Made by a program: the position numbers and the translations under genes. Of a stretch of DNA of 64,000 bases, positions 36,362 to 46,375 are shown in pieces. The notes beneath the pieces were generated by a model. It ran no database searches. It was not told the origin of the DNA and saw nothing but the letters and a program-made list of their open reading frames with translations. Numbering within the stretch: the stretch's first letter is position 1; each line of letters opens with the position of its first letter. This DNA comes from Mucilaginibacter ginsenosidivorax (GTDB lineage: Bacteria; Bacteroidota; Bacteroidia; Sphingobacteriales; Sphingobacteriaceae): NCBI RefSeq assembly GCF_007971525.1, contig NZ_CP042437.1, forward strand, positions 992,001-1,056,000. Direction: 5' to 3'.

Positions 36362-38416
36362 TTACAAAGTGACCGCTTGTGTACCCCCGTCATTTACTTT
36401 GTATTTGATTGTTTTGCTACCCTCGGTTATGGTAATATTTACCTTCTCCTTATTCAGCCTCGATATTTTAAGGTTGAACACGTGCCCAAATGAATGGATA
36501 TTATTTAGTGCCATTTCATTCCAGCCATCAGGTAGTCGTGGCGTGCAATTAAAGCTGTTAAAGCCTGTTGGCCGCATACCAAACAACCCTTCGGTGAATA
36601 TTCGGCAGTAAAGTCCGCTCTCGGCAGATAGATGCCTTTGGTTACCCTCGGGATAGGCTTCAACCGGGTAAGGCACATGTTCTCCCAATAGTCGCCTGCG
36701 CGAATAATAGCGCAGGTAGTCCATTGCTTTTTCTGTTTTACCGGCCTGCAGTACGCCACGAAGCGCATACAGAGTTGAGCGGTCCCAAAAAGTTTCTTTG
36801 CCTGCCTCGGTAGCTAATCCGTCAGCCGTCCACAAGCGAGGCGAAAACAGGGCATTGATGGTTCCTTCGTTCCTGTCTAAAATACCCATGGTAAGGGGCA
36901 GGCAGATCCAGGCACGCAGTACATCATTGGTTTCGTAGTATTTATAGGTTTTAAAGCCTTCTATGGTTGTCCCGAAGTATTTTTCGATATTACTTTTAAG
37001 CGTTGCGGCTTGTTTTAAATACTCGTCTGTTTGTGTTTTTGGCTGATGCAATTGTTTGCCAAGGTAAGCCGCCGATATCAAGGCGTCATAATAAAGACAG
37101 TTGGTTGACAGATTGGCTTTACCTGATGGAAAGCGACCTTCCAGCTCATCATGATCTGAGGTAACCACACCCTGGTCGTTTAGCTTCCGGTGGCTATATT
37201 CCAGGCACCAGGTAATGAGCGGCCACAATACTTTTGCGGAGTCTGGACGGCCATAGGTTAATGCATACCGCGAAGCGCCATAGGCAATCATGGCCTGGTC
37301 GCCACGGTCACCCGCGCCTTTCCATACGGCATCACCTTCGGCAACTATAGAGCTGGGTATAGCTTTGTACTCCGGGTTCATATACCTGGCGAATAAACGG
37401 TAACAGGTCATGGCCGACAGGTTGCCGATGCTATCTCCGGAAAACGCGAAGAAAGGACTAATATACTCGGCCTGGTCATTTGCCCAAATGGCGGCATAGT
37501 ATGCCAGCCCGCCCGGCCCATGCAGGTAGCCTGCTTTGGTTTTGTAAATACTCTCTGTTCCCCTGATTTTGGCAAATGAGAACGCGGTATTCAACAAGGT
37601 ATCGGGTGTTTTTAATTGCAGCGGCGATAAAATGGTATTTACACGATTTTCACGGGCTTTTTCTTCCGCATCTGCATTAACGGCAATGGGCCGGCCGGGA
37701 AAATCTGTTGCCAAATAGTAAACCGCGAAAGTTGTATGCTCACCGGGTTGCACTACACGGCTGCCACTATTGGCAGATCCCATGATGATGAAATGGGGCC
37801 TTACTTTACTTTTAAGGCTATCAGTCCTCACCTCATGCCTCACGTACTCCATAGAAATGTTTTGTGGCTTATCGGTAATATTAGTGAACACAAACTTTTC
37901 AATAGCCATAGGCTTATCAACCGATGGGAAAATACTCCGCTCAATTTTTACCAGCGCCGAGTTACTTGTTGTCGCCTCAATCCGCATAATGCCCTTGTGG
38001 CTGATGCTTTTGATGTTGTACGAAAGATCGCCCGATTTTTTCCCGCTGGCCAGGTCGGTTTTTAACTGCCGGTTATTAATGTAAAACCGGGGCAGCCCGC
38101 TATCCTGAAAGGTATAATCAATATGGCTCCGGGTGGCATCGGGCAGCATCCTGAATGTTGGGAACACTACTGTTCGCAAAACAGATGATCTGCCGGCGCT
38201 ATCTAACCCATACTGAACCCAAACAGAGACTTTCTCTCCCGACATTTCGATATGATCTGTATGCGGCAGCCTGCCATTAATGGTCCATTTGATACTTCCA
38301 TCTGGTTGGATGGCCCAGCGGTCGGTTTGTTTTGGTAATGCACTCTGCTGGGCATAAAGCCTGCAGGGCAGCAGAAAAACCAAGCCTAAAAATATTTTGC
38401 AAATAGTTGCCTTCAT
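36362..38416 (-). CDS. Secreted (alpha/alpha)6-barrel glycosidase-like protein, family not assigned
   Basis: 684 residues. Signal peptide (IFLGLVFLLPCRLYAQQ). The N-terminal half (about 30-270) is a beta-sandwich; from about 280 it is an alpha-helical toroid with GPGGLAYYAAIWANDQAEYI, DHDELEGRF, FWDRSTLYALRGV and VEAYPEGNQRHLSAES. Acidic residues in WANDQAE and VEAYPEG are in positions typical of six-hairpin glycosidases. I cannot assign a GH family number. The short spacing to GH28 and the propeller gene puts it in the pectin operon, so it probably removes a side-chain sugar. Confidence 0.7.
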   Translation of the reverse strand: MKATICKIFLGLVFLLPCRLYAQQSALPKQTDRWAIQPDGSIKWTINGRLPHTDHIEMSGEKVSVWVQYGLDSAGRSSVLRTVVFPTFRMLPDATRSHIDYTFQDSGLPRFYINNRQLKTDLASGKKSGDLSYNIKSISHKGIMRIEATTSNSALVKIERSIFPSVDKPMAIEKFVFTNITDKPQNISMEYVRHEVRTDSLKSKVRPHFIIMGSANSGSRVVQPGEHTTFAVYYLATDFPGRPIAVNADAEEKARENRVNTILSPLQLKTPDTLLNTAFSFAKIRGTESIYKTKAGYLHGPGGLAYYAAIWANDQAEYISPFFAFSGDSIGNLSAMTCYRLFARYMNPEYKAIPSSIVAEGDAVWKGAGDRGDQAMIAYGASRYALTYGRPDSAKVLWPLITWCLEYSHRKLNDQGVVTSDHDELEGRFPSGKANLSTNCLYYDALISAAYLGKQLHQPKTQTDEYLKQAATLKSNIEKYFGTTIEGFKTYKYYETNDVLRAWICLPLTMGILDRNEGTINALFSPRLWTADGLATEAGKETFWDRSTLYALRGVLQAGKTEKAMDYLRYYSRRRLLGEHVPYPVEAYPEGNQRHLSAESGLYCRIFTEGLFGMRPTGFNSFNCTPRLPDGWNEMALNNIHSFGHVFNLKISRLNKEKVNITITEGSKTIKYKVNDGGTQAVTL

Positions 38417-38442
38417 TTTATATTGATCATCAATTTATTATT

Positions 38443-40044
38443 CTAATCCAAAACAGCTGTTCCGGCTTTCAGATCGGCAGATAGCTCAACCTTTTTTTGT
38501 ATGCCGGGGATTTTATTTTCCAGGATATGTACATCACGGCTTGCATTGCCTTCAACACGCACAAACGCATCCGCAGATCCGGCTACCGTAGTATTATTTA
38601 TGCGGGCCCCGGCAACATTCTCTAATCTTATTACCGCCTGGGCACTAGTAGTTTCTGGAATGATGCAGGAATTGAGTTCTATATTTTTCCCGTCTTCACA
38701 AATAATGGCTGGCCGAAGATCATTATGGCTTAAGGTAAATTTTACATTGCTAACCTTTAATCCATCCACATGCCTAGCCCAAACACCATAGGCCGGTACC
38801 AACGGACCAAATGTTTTTACTTCCGGATATTTATCAATGGCCTCGGGTACAACCTGCCTGGCATTTTCATTGTTTCCGCCGCCTGCAAGGTTTATCTCTA
38901 TGTTTTCTAATGCCAGGTTTTTAATGTTATGCCCGGGGATACCCGTTATAAGGATACCCGATGGCGGCATCAGCTGCGCGTTATCTGCCGCTTTTGCTTT
39001 TACATTTTTGATGGTTACGTTTTCAAGCGTCCCTATAGGTTGCTGGCTATCCTGATCTTTACGGAATACACTTAACCTGGCACCTAAACGAATGAGTATA
39101 GGCGTTTTTACCTCAACCATAGTAATATCGCTGATTTGAATGTTCCTGATATTTGCACCATCAACCGAAAGCAGCTTGATACCGCCATTGGTTGTATCGT
39201 AAATATAACATTGTGATATGTTGATGTTCTCAAATGCCGCCATGGATTCAGTTCCGATCTTGATAGCTCCCTGGCCGCTTTTTAACCGCAGGCCCGAAAC
39301 AACAATATCTTTACAGGCCATTTTACTTGAGGTTGTTTTAAAACACAAAGCGTCATCGCCGCTTTCCACATCACAATCTTTAATAGTAACATCCTGGCAG
39401 CCATCTATATCCATACCATCATTGTGCGCCACACCCCTGCTTACAATTTTTACATTTTTAATACTTACCTGTTTGCATTGAAAGTAATGCGATGTCCAGG
39501 CTGCGGCATAATTTAGGATAACACCATTTAAAGCAACATTTTGGCAGCGTACAATACGCAATAAAAACGGCCGCCTGCCCCAGCGCTGCGACTCGGCGCG
39601 TGTATCGGTTAATATTTGCTGCGCTTTGAGTTTTGATCCCTGGCCATCAATGGTACCCTCGCCCGCTATGCCTATATTTTTTTTATCAACGGCTACAACC
39701 AGCGCCCAACCTACACTTATGCCAAGCCCATCCACAAACGGATCAAGATTTTTATAATCGTTAACATCGGTGCTACCTAATAAAACAGCACCTTTGTTTA
39801 GCTGCAGGGTAATATTATCATTCAGTGCGATTGTACCTGTTAAAAACACTCCCGAAGGGATAACAACTTTACCACCACCGCTCTTATAACAAGCGTCAAT
39901 TGCTTTTTGAATAGCATCGGTGTTTAAAGTGGTGCCATTACCTACTGCACCGTAAGCCGTGATATCCACATTGGCAGCAAACAAACTTAAATTGCATACC
40001 GCTGTAAGGATAATACCCAGCAATAGCCTGGTTAGCTTGTACAT
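38443..40044 (-). CDS. GH28 family glycosidase (polygalacturonase/rhamnogalacturonase type)
   Basis: 533 residues. Signal peptide (LLLGIILTAVCNLSLFAAN), then DITAYGAVGNGTTLNTDAIQKAID, the standard GH28 opening. Active-site strips: HNDGMDIDGC, SGDDALCFK and GAIKIGTES. The classical Gly-His-Gly motif is replaced by Gly-Gln-Gly, common in exo-acting or rhamnogalacturonan-type members of Bacteroidota. It should release galacturonate from the ends of oligogalacturonides or rhamnogalacturonan. Two bases after the GH105 stop. Confidence 0.9.
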   Translation of the reverse strand: MYKLTRLLLGIILTAVCNLSLFAANVDITAYGAVGNGTTLNTDAIQKAIDACYKSGGGKVVIPSGVFLTGTIALNDNITLQLNKGAVLLGSTDVNDYKNLDPFVDGLGISVGWALVVAVDKKNIGIAGEGTIDGQGSKLKAQQILTDTRAESQRWGRRPFLLRIVRCQNVALNGVILNYAAAWTSHYFQCKQVSIKNVKIVSRGVAHNDGMDIDGCQDVTIKDCDVESGDDALCFKTTSSKMACKDIVVSGLRLKSGQGAIKIGTESMAAFENINISQCYIYDTTNGGIKLLSVDGANIRNIQISDITMVEVKTPILIRLGARLSVFRKDQDSQQPIGTLENVTIKNVKAKAADNAQLMPPSGILITGIPGHNIKNLALENIEINLAGGGNNENARQVVPEAIDKYPEVKTFGPLVPAYGVWARHVDGLKVSNVKFTLSHNDLRPAIICEDGKNIELNSCIIPETTSAQAVIRLENVAGARINNTTVAGSADAFVRVEGNASRDVHILENKIPGIQKKVELSADLKAGTAVLD

Positions 40045-40046
40045 GG

Positions 40047-41264
40047 TTATTTTTTCCTTTCTGCTTTAAGCACTTCTGTCCCGGCCAGTAATAAGGCTCC
40101 TAAACCATGTGTATCGTTTAGCTCGGTTGGCCTGGTGTAGTAAAATTTAATATCGGTATCCATGTTGGTACCAATGCAAACATCCTGCAGTTCGCCGTTT
40201 GCAGTAATTTTGGTAGCCAGGCCTTTCCAGCCTTCCTGGGCTATAGCTATATATTTTTCATTTATCCAGCCCTGGTTTACTGCACGTGCTACGGCATAAG
40301 TGTACATAGCTGTAACTGATGTTTCCAGGTACGAATCGGGTTTATCCAATAACTGGTGCCATAAACCGGTTTGGTCCTGGTAGCGCGAGTAACCCACAAT
40401 TTGCCTCAACAGCAATTTGATCAGTTCGGGACGTTTGGGATGGTTTGCCGGCAAATTATTTAACAGCTCAACCTGTGCCATGGCTATCCAGCCATTGCTG
40501 CGCCCCCAATGACCTACACCATTGGTTTGATCGTCAGAATAATAATTATGAAAGAAAAGGCCGGTAGCAGGATCATACAAATATTTGTTAAAATTTTCTA
40601 CCTGTTTTATAGCGTCATCAAAGTATTTGTTGTCGCCTGTAAGTTTGCCCATACGCGCTAAAAACGGGATGCTCATAAACATATCATCGGCCCAAAGGGT
40701 ACCAAAACGAGGTTGCGGGCGGGCAAGTGTTCCGTCTGCCAGGCGCATCTGTTTAGTTAAAATATAAGCTGCGGATCTTTCTAAATAGGCCTGGTAATCT
40801 TTTCTTTGTGCAAGCGTATTTACGTCAAACAACCCGGCAGACATTGCTCCGCAAGCATCAAGGTTAGTGATGTTGAATACAGAGCCATATTCTACCCTGG
40901 GGGTTTTAGCTTTTTGAAGCGTTTCAAAATAATTAAGGTTATCAAAAATGAATGCAAAATTGTGCTGGGAATAGTCCGAGTACTTTTTATCCTTAAGCAC
41001 ATCGGCGGTTTGCACCATGCCAATGGCCAAAACACCGTTTACATAAGCCCACTTATTGTATTTGCTATCAGCTTTAATATCAGCCGATGATGCCAAACCT
41101 TTGGTGGAATCATATTTTTCTTTGGTAGCCGAATTGATAAATTTAAATGAAGTGTTTTGAATTATATTATCAGCAACCTTGCGAACAATTGTCTCGGTAT
41201 TGGTTTCCTGCCCAAAAGCTATCGCCGGGCAAACCAGTAATAACAGGTATAAAAATGATTTCAT
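40047..41264 (-). CDS. GH105 unsaturated rhamnogalacturonyl hydrolase
   Basis: 405 residues. Signal peptide (SFLYLLLLVCPAIAFGQ). Alpha/alpha-barrel with RFGTLWADDMFMSIPF (catalytic Asp193 or 194), HWGRSNGWIAMA and SYLETSVTAMYTYA. It hydrates the 4,5-double bond of unsaturated galacturonate at the end of lyase products. Its presence implies that a rhamnogalacturonan or pectate lyase acts upstream. In one operon with two GH28 genes and the redox pair. Confidence 0.92.
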   Translation of the reverse strand: MKSFLYLLLLVCPAIAFGQETNTETIVRKVADNIIQNTSFKFINSATKEKYDSTKGLASSADIKADSKYNKWAYVNGVLAIGMVQTADVLKDKKYSDYSQHNFAFIFDNLNYFETLQKAKTPRVEYGSVFNITNLDACGAMSAGLFDVNTLAQRKDYQAYLERSAAYILTKQMRLADGTLARPQPRFGTLWADDMFMSIPFLARMGKLTGDNKYFDDAIKQVENFNKYLYDPATGLFFHNYYSDDQTNGVGHWGRSNGWIAMAQVELLNNLPANHPKRPELIKLLLRQIVGYSRYQDQTGLWHQLLDKPDSYLETSVTAMYTYAVARAVNQGWINEKYIAIAQEGWKGLATKITANGELQDVCIGTNMDTDIKFYYTRPTELNDTHGLGALLLAGTEVLKAERKK

Positions 41265-41291
41265 AATCAGGTATCTGTTTTAAAAAATTAT

Positions 41292-41732
41292 TTATTTTTT
41301 GTTAGTAGCTCTCACCGTTTTTACCTGCACTGCAGTTATAGCGCCGGCTTTATTGGTAAAATTTTTCCTTATGTAGGTTAACACCGCCGCGATTTCCTGG
41401 TCTTTCAAAAAATCATGGGCCGGCATCACGTTAGAGTAGGATTCGCCATCGATATCAACATTTTCCGAAAACCCGTTAAGCACAACTTTAATGAGGCGAT
41501 TTTTATCACCCAGCACATAAGATGTTTTTATTAACGGGGGATTCATATTAGGCACGCCTCCCCCATCGGCCTGATGGCAGGTTAAGCAATATTTTGTGTA
41601 TACAGCTTTACCATCAACCGCCGGCTTTGCCAGGCGTTGCCGGGGTTTAGTCCTGGCTTTTGCCGGAGTTTTAACCTGGGCTATTAACTGGGAGCAGCTA
41701 AGAATGAAAATAATGATTAAATATTTTCTCAT
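41292..41732 (-). CDS. Secreted mono-heme cytochrome c
   Basis: 146 residues. Signal peptide (MRKYLIIIFILSCSQLIAQ), a Lys/Arg/Pro-rich linker, then a class I cytochrome c domain with YCLTCH (Cys49, Cys52, His53) and the axial Met about 103 in SNVMPAH. It should carry electrons in the periplasm. It starts 8 bases downstream of the sorbosone-dehydrogenase-like gene, its likely electron donor. Confidence 0.9.
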   Translation of the reverse strand: MRKYLIIIFILSCSQLIAQVKTPAKARTKPRQRLAKPAVDGKAVYTKYCLTCHQADGGGVPNMNPPLIKTSYVLGDKNRLIKVVLNGFSENVDIDGESYSNVMPAHDFLKDQEIAAVLTYIRKNFTNKAGAITAVQVKTVRATNKK

Positions 41733-41740
41733 TGCAGCAA

Positions 41741-43024
41741 TTACTTTTTAGTGTACATAATGCGGTATATGGTACCTTTTGAATCATCAGTAACATACAA
41801 AGAACCATCGGCACCCTGGGCAAGCCCGCAGGGACGATGATCGGCCCGGCCAGCCGCAGTTTTTTCGGGCGAGCCCGAAAAACCATCTGCAAATATTTCC
41901 CAATCACCATCGGGCTTTCCATTTTTAAATGGCTGAAAAACTACAAAGTATCCGGCCTGCGGTTCGGGAGCCCTGTTCCATGAACCATGAAATGCTATAA
42001 AGGCCCCGTTTTTATATTTCTCAGGGAACTGATTGCCGGTATAAAACAGCAAACCATTGGGCGCCATATGGCCTGGATAAGCAGCTGCCGGATCGATAAA
42101 TTTAGCATCGGCTTCTTTTTTTCCATCGCCGCCATACTCAGGGGCTTGTATCTTCTTATGCTGAATCTGGTCATAATACATAAACGGCCAGCCGGCATTA
42201 TCGCCCTTTTTAAGGGCATATAAGCATTCGGCTGGTAACTCGGCAGATTGCTTGGTGGTATAAAGTTCGGGCCATGAGCTGTTGAGGTTATCCCTGCCAT
42301 GCTGCATTACAAAAAGCTGGTTGTCCTGCTGGTTCCAGTCCATACCTACCATATTTCTTAACCCGGTTGCATACCGCACACCATCGCCATAGGTTTGGTT
42401 TAATTTATCGACTTTAAACTGCCACACCCCACCCATCGAATCAAGAATAGGGCAGCCTGGTATCCCCGGAGAATGTAGCCCGCGGTCTTTTTCCTGGCAC
42501 GAATTAAACCAGGCGCCTATGTTTACATAAATATTGCCATCGTTATCCAATGCAAACGATTTGGTTTCATGCTGGCGGCCCGCCTTTAAACCGGTAACTA
42601 TTTTTTCGGGCTGATCCGGGTTAATAACTTCATTTTTATCATTCACCTTATACCTGAATACCTCGGTATTGGATGAAGCATACAGGTAACCGTTTTTTAA
42701 ATAAACCTCGGTACCACCGTAAGTGCCAAAGCCCGATTTGAGTTCGGCCTTGCCATTTGCAGCTTCATGAAATACTAAAATACCTTTACCTTCTTTATTA
42801 ACCTTTGCAAGCTTTACATAAATATCGCCCTGTGGTGTAACCACCAAATGCCTTGCCTTGGCACCGGTTTCGGCAACTTTTAAGGCGCCAAATCCGGCGG
42901 GCAATTTTAAACCGGCATTATCGGCATCTGGCACTACATGGGCTGCCGGTTTTAGGGAATAAAGTGTTACGCTTATAGCGAGCGCTGTAAGTATTATTAT
43001 TGACCTGGATAGTTTACTTTTCAT
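41741..43024 (-). CDS. PQQ-type sugar dehydrogenase (L-sorbosone dehydrogenase-like)
   Basis: 427 residues. Signal peptide or anchor (IIILTALAISVTLYSLKPAA). Six-bladed propeller with LVVTPQGDIYVKL, GRQHETKSFALDNDGNIYVNIG, YATGLRNMVGMDWN, DNAGWPFMYY, FIAFHGSWNRAPEP and GLAQGADGSLYVTDDSKGTIYRI, as in soluble glucose/sorbosone dehydrogenases that use PQQ. The substrate may be an aldose or uronate released by the neighbouring hydrolases. No PQQ-synthesis genes are in the window, so the cofactor would come from elsewhere. Confidence 0.87.
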   Translation of the reverse strand: MKSKLSRSIIILTALAISVTLYSLKPAAHVVPDADNAGLKLPAGFGALKVAETGAKARHLVVTPQGDIYVKLAKVNKEGKGILVFHEAANGKAELKSGFGTYGGTEVYLKNGYLYASSNTEVFRYKVNDKNEVINPDQPEKIVTGLKAGRQHETKSFALDNDGNIYVNIGAWFNSCQEKDRGLHSPGIPGCPILDSMGGVWQFKVDKLNQTYGDGVRYATGLRNMVGMDWNQQDNQLFVMQHGRDNLNSSWPELYTTKQSAELPAECLYALKKGDNAGWPFMYYDQIQHKKIQAPEYGGDGKKEADAKFIDPAAAYPGHMAPNGLLFYTGNQFPEKYKNGAFIAFHGSWNRAPEPQAGYFVVFQPFKNGKPDGDWEIFADGFSGSPEKTAAGRADHRPCGLAQGADGSLYVTDDSKGTIYRIMYTKK

Positions 43025-43040
43025 GCAATTATTTATTTTA

Positions 43041-44597
43041 TTAAAGTTCCTTTTTATTCACATCCGCCATCCTGGTGTTTGCTACCGGAAAGCTGTTATA
43101 TATGTTAAAATCCTTTACTTCATTTAAAACAAATGCCGGTGCATTGGCCGCTTTCTGCGCTTTGATATGCTGAAAATCGGCACCGGTTACATGGTCAAGT
43201 ATAAATGCCGGGCGCAGGTCCTCATCAATATAACTTACCTCCACATCGTTCATTTTAAGATCTTTAACATTGCGGATAAAGAAACCATAGGACGGCATTG
43301 TACCAAAACGGTATGGTTCGGGATATTCTTTTTCTAAACCAGGCACTTCACGTGTTGATTGCTCTTTAGTACCGCCACCTTTATAATAAATCCTGATGTT
43401 ACTTAACCACAGATCTTCAATGTCATGGCCAGGGATTCCGCTTATGATTGCGCCGTGCTTATTATCGGCATTATAACATACCACATTGCTGATGATAACG
43501 CGCCTGAGCACGCCAACCGGTGTACCTTCGGGTCCGCGCATACGTGCTCCTAAACGAACAAAAATTGGTGCGTTTACAATATCGCGCATGGTAATGTTGG
43601 TAATGGTAACATCTTCTAAAAGCGCGCCATCAACAGTTTCAAGGGCCAAACCACGGCAATAATCAAATACACAATTTGAAATGGTGACATTCTTAAATCC
43701 GCCATTTGATTCGGTGCCCATTTTTATACGGCCTGTAGGATTGCCGTCGGAGTATTTCTTTTCGTTCCGTTTAAAAGTGCCGTCTAAAAACGAACCTTCA
43801 TCATAACCGCTTACCTGGCAGTTGGTGATGGTAACATTTTCTGTAGCGCGGGCAAAGCCAAGCCCAAAAGTGCTTTTCAAACATATACCATCATCATAGG
43901 GCGAGTTAACGCTGCAATTAGAAATACGCACATTACGACAGCAGTCAATATCCATCCCGTCGCGGTTGGTATCCATCTTCACATTATCAATAGTAAAGTT
44001 ATCTATCCCGGTAGCCAGGATGCCAAACCAGCCGCCATGCAATATGGATATGTCTTTAATAATCACATTACGGCATAAATAAAGGCTGATGGTTTTGTTC
44101 GGGCGCTTGTCATCCTCTCCTTTATTACTCCGTACCAGGTCTTTTCCCCAAAGGGTACCGGGACCTAATATGGAAATATCATGCAGGTTTTCGCCCCATA
44201 TTAAACTGTTATGCCAATGCCTGTGCCCAAAATCCTGGTATTTGTTGTCGATCTTGTCTTCGGGTAAATCATAACCGGATTCATCAGCAATGGGGGCCGC
44301 TACAATAGTGGCCCCCTGATCAATATATAAAGAGATATTGTTTTGAAGATGGATAGATCCGCATAAATAATTCCCCGCCGGAAAGTAAACAGTACCGCCG
44401 CCGGCGGCAGCTGCAACCTCTATTGCTTTATTAATACCCTTGGTATCAATTGTTTTACCATCACCTTTTACACCGTAAAGCTTTACGTTATAAGGAGATG
44501 TTTCGGGCGCCGGGAAAGCACCTGCATAAGCTGTAAGGCCATAAAAAAAGAAAAGTAAAGTAAAAAGAATACCAGTAACCGGGTTATGCTTTTTCAT
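43041..44597 (-). CDS. GH28 family glycosidase, second copy
   Basis: 518 residues. Signal peptide (GILFTLLFFFYGLTAYAGA). Beta-helix with NRDGMDIDCC, SPYDDGICLK and GRIKMGTESNGG. Only about the motif level is shared with the GH28 at 38443, so they probably cut different linkages. First enzyme gene after SusD, 57 bases away, and 16 bases before the dehydrogenase gene. Confidence 0.9.
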   Translation of the reverse strand: MKKHNPVTGILFTLLFFFYGLTAYAGAFPAPETSPYNVKLYGVKGDGKTIDTKGINKAIEVAAAAGGGTVYFPAGNYLCGSIHLQNNISLYIDQGATIVAAPIADESGYDLPEDKIDNKYQDFGHRHWHNSLIWGENLHDISILGPGTLWGKDLVRSNKGEDDKRPNKTISLYLCRNVIIKDISILHGGWFGILATGIDNFTIDNVKMDTNRDGMDIDCCRNVRISNCSVNSPYDDGICLKSTFGLGFARATENVTITNCQVSGYDEGSFLDGTFKRNEKKYSDGNPTGRIKMGTESNGGFKNVTISNCVFDYCRGLALETVDGALLEDVTITNITMRDIVNAPIFVRLGARMRGPEGTPVGVLRRVIISNVVCYNADNKHGAIISGIPGHDIEDLWLSNIRIYYKGGGTKEQSTREVPGLEKEYPEPYRFGTMPSYGFFIRNVKDLKMNDVEVSYIDEDLRPAFILDHVTGADFQHIKAQKAANAPAFVLNEVKDFNIYNSFPVANTRMADVNKKEL

Positions 44598-44654
44598 ATG
44601 GTTTTAATTATCGCGTTCTGTTTGTTATAAATAGATGTTAAAAGTACCCTGGTT

Positions 44655-46364
44655 TTACCAACCAGGGTTTTGAGGGTAAGGAGTGCCGGTAATAGTGGCA
44701 TCGATTTGTGTTTGCGGAATTGGGCGCAGCACATGAAATGGTTTGATATTGCTTTTACCATCGGTATTATGCAGTTTCACCCTTTCCAGTAACTTGCCTG
44801 TGCGCACCAGGTCAAGCCAGCGTACCAGTTCGCCGCATAGCTCTCTTGAGCGTTCATCCAAAATAAAATCTAATGAAAGCTTATCAGCGGTGATATCCAT
44901 TGCTACAACATTGCCCGAAGGGTAAGCAGCTCTTTCGCGCACCGCGTTGATATATGATACTGCATCAGTCGCACGGCCATCCATATATAATGCTTCGGCG
45001 GCTATTAAATAGGTTTCGGCCAGCCTGTATATAATGATAGGCCTGCTGGATGGTGAATTCTGGTCGGGCCGCTTGGTATCAAAATATTTAATCATGGCGG
45101 GCGATAGAGCAATACTATATTTACCTGGCGGAATTACCTGGTAACGATACCCAGCAATTTGGCTGGAGGTCATGGCGTAGCCTGGCATCCATATAGCGGT
45201 ATCGCCTACAGTATATTTAGGCGCACCTGGCTGCGCGCCTGCCGGAGCACCTGCCGGCAAAGGATTGGGCCAGTTAGGTATTGATGCGGCATTGTTACAC
45301 AACCACATGGTTTGAAACGTTTTATTATACCGCTGATCGTTTACCCTTTCTTTAAACACAGTATCGGTAAGCCAGTGGGTAGGCACAACACGTATATAAG
45401 GGCGACCGTAAAGGGTACTGCGCTGCATACCCGGCTGTACTTCATATTTAGGCACAAACAAATGGCAAAGCAGGTTATCAGGCCCGCTGTTGTTTTGCGT
45501 AGCCGAACCGTTGTAAGCCAATGTAGTTGTATGCTGCACTGTCCACAATATTTCACTGTTGGTTTCATTGCCCTCGGCAAAAACCTTTCCAAAATCCTGT
45601 TGTAGCTTTAAGCCGGCACCGGGAGCAACATTAGTAATTAAATCAATAGCGTTGGTATAGGCGTTTTTGTAATCATCCGCTTGTTTGGCCGATGAGCCTG
45701 CCCTGGTTAGGTAAACTTTTGCGAGCATATGTTCGGCAGCAGCTTTGGTTGCCCTGCCCGGCTGTACACCATTGGTTAATGGCCCGGTGGGTAAAGCTGC
45801 AATGGCATCTTTAAGGTCCTGAATTATAAAAGTATACACATCGGCCATGGGCGCGCGGGTGGCAGAAGTTGTTGGGGTTGCCTGGAAGCTTTTGTTTAAA
45901 GTAACATCGCCCCAAAACTGAACTAATATAAAGTAATAGTTGGCTCTCAGAAATTTAGCCTCGCCAATCAGGCTTGCTTTGGTAGCAGCATCCAGCCCGG
46001 ACGGGGCATTATCAATCAGTCCGTTGCAGGTGTTGATATAAGTGTAACAGTTTTTCCAGATGCCGGCTACTATACCATCGGCAGTATTAAAATTACTGTT
46101 GTATTTAACCAGGCCGTTATTACCATCGTTACCGGCAATAAACTCGTCGGTACCGGGTACCGTCATTTCAAAATAGGTATCTGGTCCCCAAATAGTCCTG
46201 AACCCTGCATATGCTGCTGTAAGACCTGCCTGGAAACCCTGCGTTGTTGTAAAAAAAGCAGGGGTCAAGGTTGATTTAGGAGCTTCTACCAGTGTTTTTT
46301 TACACGCGGTAAGCATCAGACCTAAAAATAAACAGGTGTATAAATATATAGATATCCTTTTCAT
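44655..46364 (-). CDS. SusD/RagB-family outer-membrane glycan-binding lipoprotein
   Basis: 569 residues. Lipobox GLMLTAC, SusD N-domain (TLTPAFFTTTQGFQAGLTAAYAGF), TPR-like helices (LRANYYFILVQFWGDV; AEHMLAKVYLTRAG) and a C-terminal SusD block (IIYRLAETYLIAAEALYMDGRATDAVSYINAVRERA; LDFILDERSRELCGELVRWLDLVRTGKL). It binds oligosaccharides at the cell surface and feeds SusC, whose gene ends 11 bases upstream. Confidence 0.95.
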   Translation of the reverse strand: MKRISIYLYTCLFLGLMLTACKKTLVEAPKSTLTPAFFTTTQGFQAGLTAAYAGFRTIWGPDTYFEMTVPGTDEFIAGNDGNNGLVKYNSNFNTADGIVAGIWKNCYTYINTCNGLIDNAPSGLDAATKASLIGEAKFLRANYYFILVQFWGDVTLNKSFQATPTTSATRAPMADVYTFIIQDLKDAIAALPTGPLTNGVQPGRATKAAAEHMLAKVYLTRAGSSAKQADDYKNAYTNAIDLITNVAPGAGLKLQQDFGKVFAEGNETNSEILWTVQHTTTLAYNGSATQNNSGPDNLLCHLFVPKYEVQPGMQRSTLYGRPYIRVVPTHWLTDTVFKERVNDQRYNKTFQTMWLCNNAASIPNWPNPLPAGAPAGAQPGAPKYTVGDTAIWMPGYAMTSSQIAGYRYQVIPPGKYSIALSPAMIKYFDTKRPDQNSPSSRPIIIYRLAETYLIAAEALYMDGRATDAVSYINAVRERAAYPSGNVVAMDITADKLSLDFILDERSRELCGELVRWLDLVRTGKLLERVKLHNTDGKSNIKPFHVLRPIPQTQIDATITGTPYPQNPGW

Positions 46365-46375
46365 CTTATTTTAAT

